This document shows, piece by piece, positions 4,991 to 6,050 of a DNA stretch of 6,050 bases. Within the stretch, counting starts at the first letter, position 1. Every line of letters starts with the position of its first letter. This DNA is from Bacteroidia bacterium (GTDB lineage Bacteria > Bacteroidota > Bacteroidia > UBA8524): contig JALRIQ010000263.1 in NCBI GenBank assembly GCA_023277325.1, positions 1-6,050 of the forward strand, read 5' to 3'. The position numbers and the translations under genes were made by a program. Below the pieces are notes generated by a model, which was given only the letters and a program-made list of their open reading frames with translations, made no database searches and was not told where the DNA came from.

Positions 4991-6050
4991 ATGAAAAATT
5001 TTAAGGCAGGGACCAAAGTAAACCAAGGGCATTATACAGCCTTCATCCCTGCTTTTATCCATCAAAAGTGGGAGTTGGAAGATATGGAACTCATCTCGCT
5101 CCTAAGTGAGGCGGATCAAAAGCTGGGGAAACTCGACATGTTTGCCAACTATGTGAATATTGAACTATTCATCAGCATGTATTTGGCCAAAGAGGCGACA
5201 CAGTCTTCTCGTATTGAAGGCACACAAACTAAGATGGAAGAAGTATTCATGAGCGAAAGCATGCTTCGCAGCGAAAAACGTGCGGATTGGCAAGAAGTTC
5301 TGAACTATATCACAGCGATGAAAATTACCGTGGCACAGCTCGAAGACCTTCCCTTTTCCAGTCGCTTGATTCGCAAAGCCCATGAAAAAATTCTTTATGG
5401 AGTTCGCGGTGAACACAAACAACCAGGCGAATTCAGAAGGAGTCAAAACTGGGTGGGAGGAGCAAGTTTAAAAGATGCCGTATTCGTGCCTCCACCATTT
5501 ACGGAGATTCCTTCTTTGATGAGTGATATGGAAAAGTTTGCCAATGATGAGGTGACTCGTTTGCCTCACTTATTGAAAGCGGCTTTGATGCACTACCAGT
5601 TCGAGACCATTCATCCTTTTTTAGATGGAAATGGAAGGGTGGGACGTTTGATGATTCCCATTTATCTTTTGAGTAAGGGCGTTTTGACACAACCCATTCT
5701 CTACTTATCCGATTTCTTTGAAAGGCATAGAACCTTATACTACGACAACCTCATGCGGGTAAGAACCCATGATGATATCACGCAATGGTATAAATTCTTC
5801 CTGACTGGCATCATCGAAACCGCATCAAAAGGAATTCAAACCTTCGACCGCATTTTGAAACTCCAGAAGGAAGTAGAAGGAAAGATTCTAAGTCTAGGAA
5901 GTCGTACGAAAGATGCTCGTTTGGTGATGGATGCCCTGTATAAAGCACCCATCATCGACGCCCACCAAATTGCCAAGATTACGGGCAAATCCAATGTGAG
6001 CACTTACAAACTCATTGCCGACTTCGAACGTCTAGGCATTCTTGAAGAAA
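4991..6050 (+). CDS. Fic-family protein AMP-transferase, class II, 3' end cut by the window
   Basis: The frame is open from the ATG at 4991 to the edge, giving 353 residues; relatives such as Shewanella SoFic are about 370, so perhaps 20 are missing. Fic enzymes transfer AMP from ATP to hydroxyl side chains of target proteins. Visible in order are an N-terminal Fic_N-like region (ALPAFIH-like start, IPAFIHQKW at 19-27), the inhibitory motif SSRIEG (72-77), which matches [S/T]xxxE[G/N] and places it in the class with an N-terminal autoinhibitory helix, then PGEFRRSQNWVGG and the flap region VFVPPP. The active site HPFLDGNGRVGR (208-219) has the catalytic His208, Asp212, Asn214 and both Arg intact. 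Residues about 315-353 (DAHQIAKITGKSNVSTYKL, ending at ERLGILEE) look like a winged helix-turn-helix. No toxin-antitoxin partner gene is seen upstream; inhibition is built in. The target protein is unknown. Confidence 0.93.
   Translation, partial: MKNFKAGTKVNQGHYTAFIPAFIHQKWELEDMELISLLSEADQKLGKLDMFANYVNIELFISMYLAKEATQSSRIEGTQTKMEEVFMSESMLRSEKRADWQEVLNYITAMKITVAQLEDLPFSSRLIRKAHEKILYGVRGEHKQPGEFRRSQNWVGGASLKDAVFVPPPFTEIPSLMSDMEKFANDEVTRLPHLLKAALMHYQFETIHPFLDGNGRVGRLMIPIYLLSKGVLTQPILYLSDFFERHRTLYYDNLMRVRTHDDITQWYKFFLTGIIETASKGIQTFDRILKLQKEVEGKILSLGSRTKDARLVMDALYKAPIIDAHQIAKITGKSNVSTYKLIADFERLGILEE

Overview
The window looks like a chromosomal segment of a Gram-negative Bacteroidota bacterium, most likely of the Flavobacteriia (Flavobacteriales-like). 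The reasons are the C-terminal half of a Bacteroidota-style LpxA, a DnaG primase whose zinc ribbon has lost all its metal ligands in the manner I recall from flavobacterial primases, an ABC ATPase of a degenerate Bacteroidota type, and intergenic DNA built of short-period repeats. The genus cannot be told from this sequence. Nothing here is a phage, a plasmid backbone, a CRISPR array or an RNA gene.

Layout. (1) Bases 1 to about 188 encode, on the minus strand, an internal piece of an electron transfer flavoprotein beta subunit (EtfB) that reads like an actinobacterial protein. It breaks off without a start exactly where a plus-strand lpxA begins in mid-gene, so positions about 175-188 are a chimeric junction. 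(2) The 3' part of lpxA (to 519) is followed after one base by a 208-residue ABC ATPase gene (521-1147). (3) A gene-free stretch of about 590 bp (1148-1739) lies between two convergent genes and is almost wholly repeat-built: inverted arrays of a degenerate 7-bp unit at both ends, abutting both stop codons, and 10-bp and 8-bp tandem arrays inside. (4) An M20D amidohydrolase gene runs on the minus strand (1740-2921). (5) Only 28 bp away, dnaG starts divergently (2950-4872). (6) A 118-bp gap (4873-4990) has a direct repeat and then four inverted CTTAAC/GTTAAG half-sites at 20-21 bp spacing. (7) A Fic-family AMP-transferase gene with an N-terminal inhibitory motif and a C-terminal winged-helix region starts at 4991 and runs off the right edge.

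How the genes relate. lpxA and the ABC gene are probably cotranscribed; the first belongs to lipid A synthesis, and the transported substrate of the second is unknown. The amidohydrolase (amino-acid deacylation) and dnaG (replication priming) share a tiny divergent gap but no evident function. The fic gene is probably an independent unit; its wHTH-like C terminus and the upstream dyads suggest autoregulation. I see no wholly new multi-gene system. The most notable items are the chimeric left edge, the multi-period repeat mosaic, the phased dyads before fic, and the zinc-less primase.
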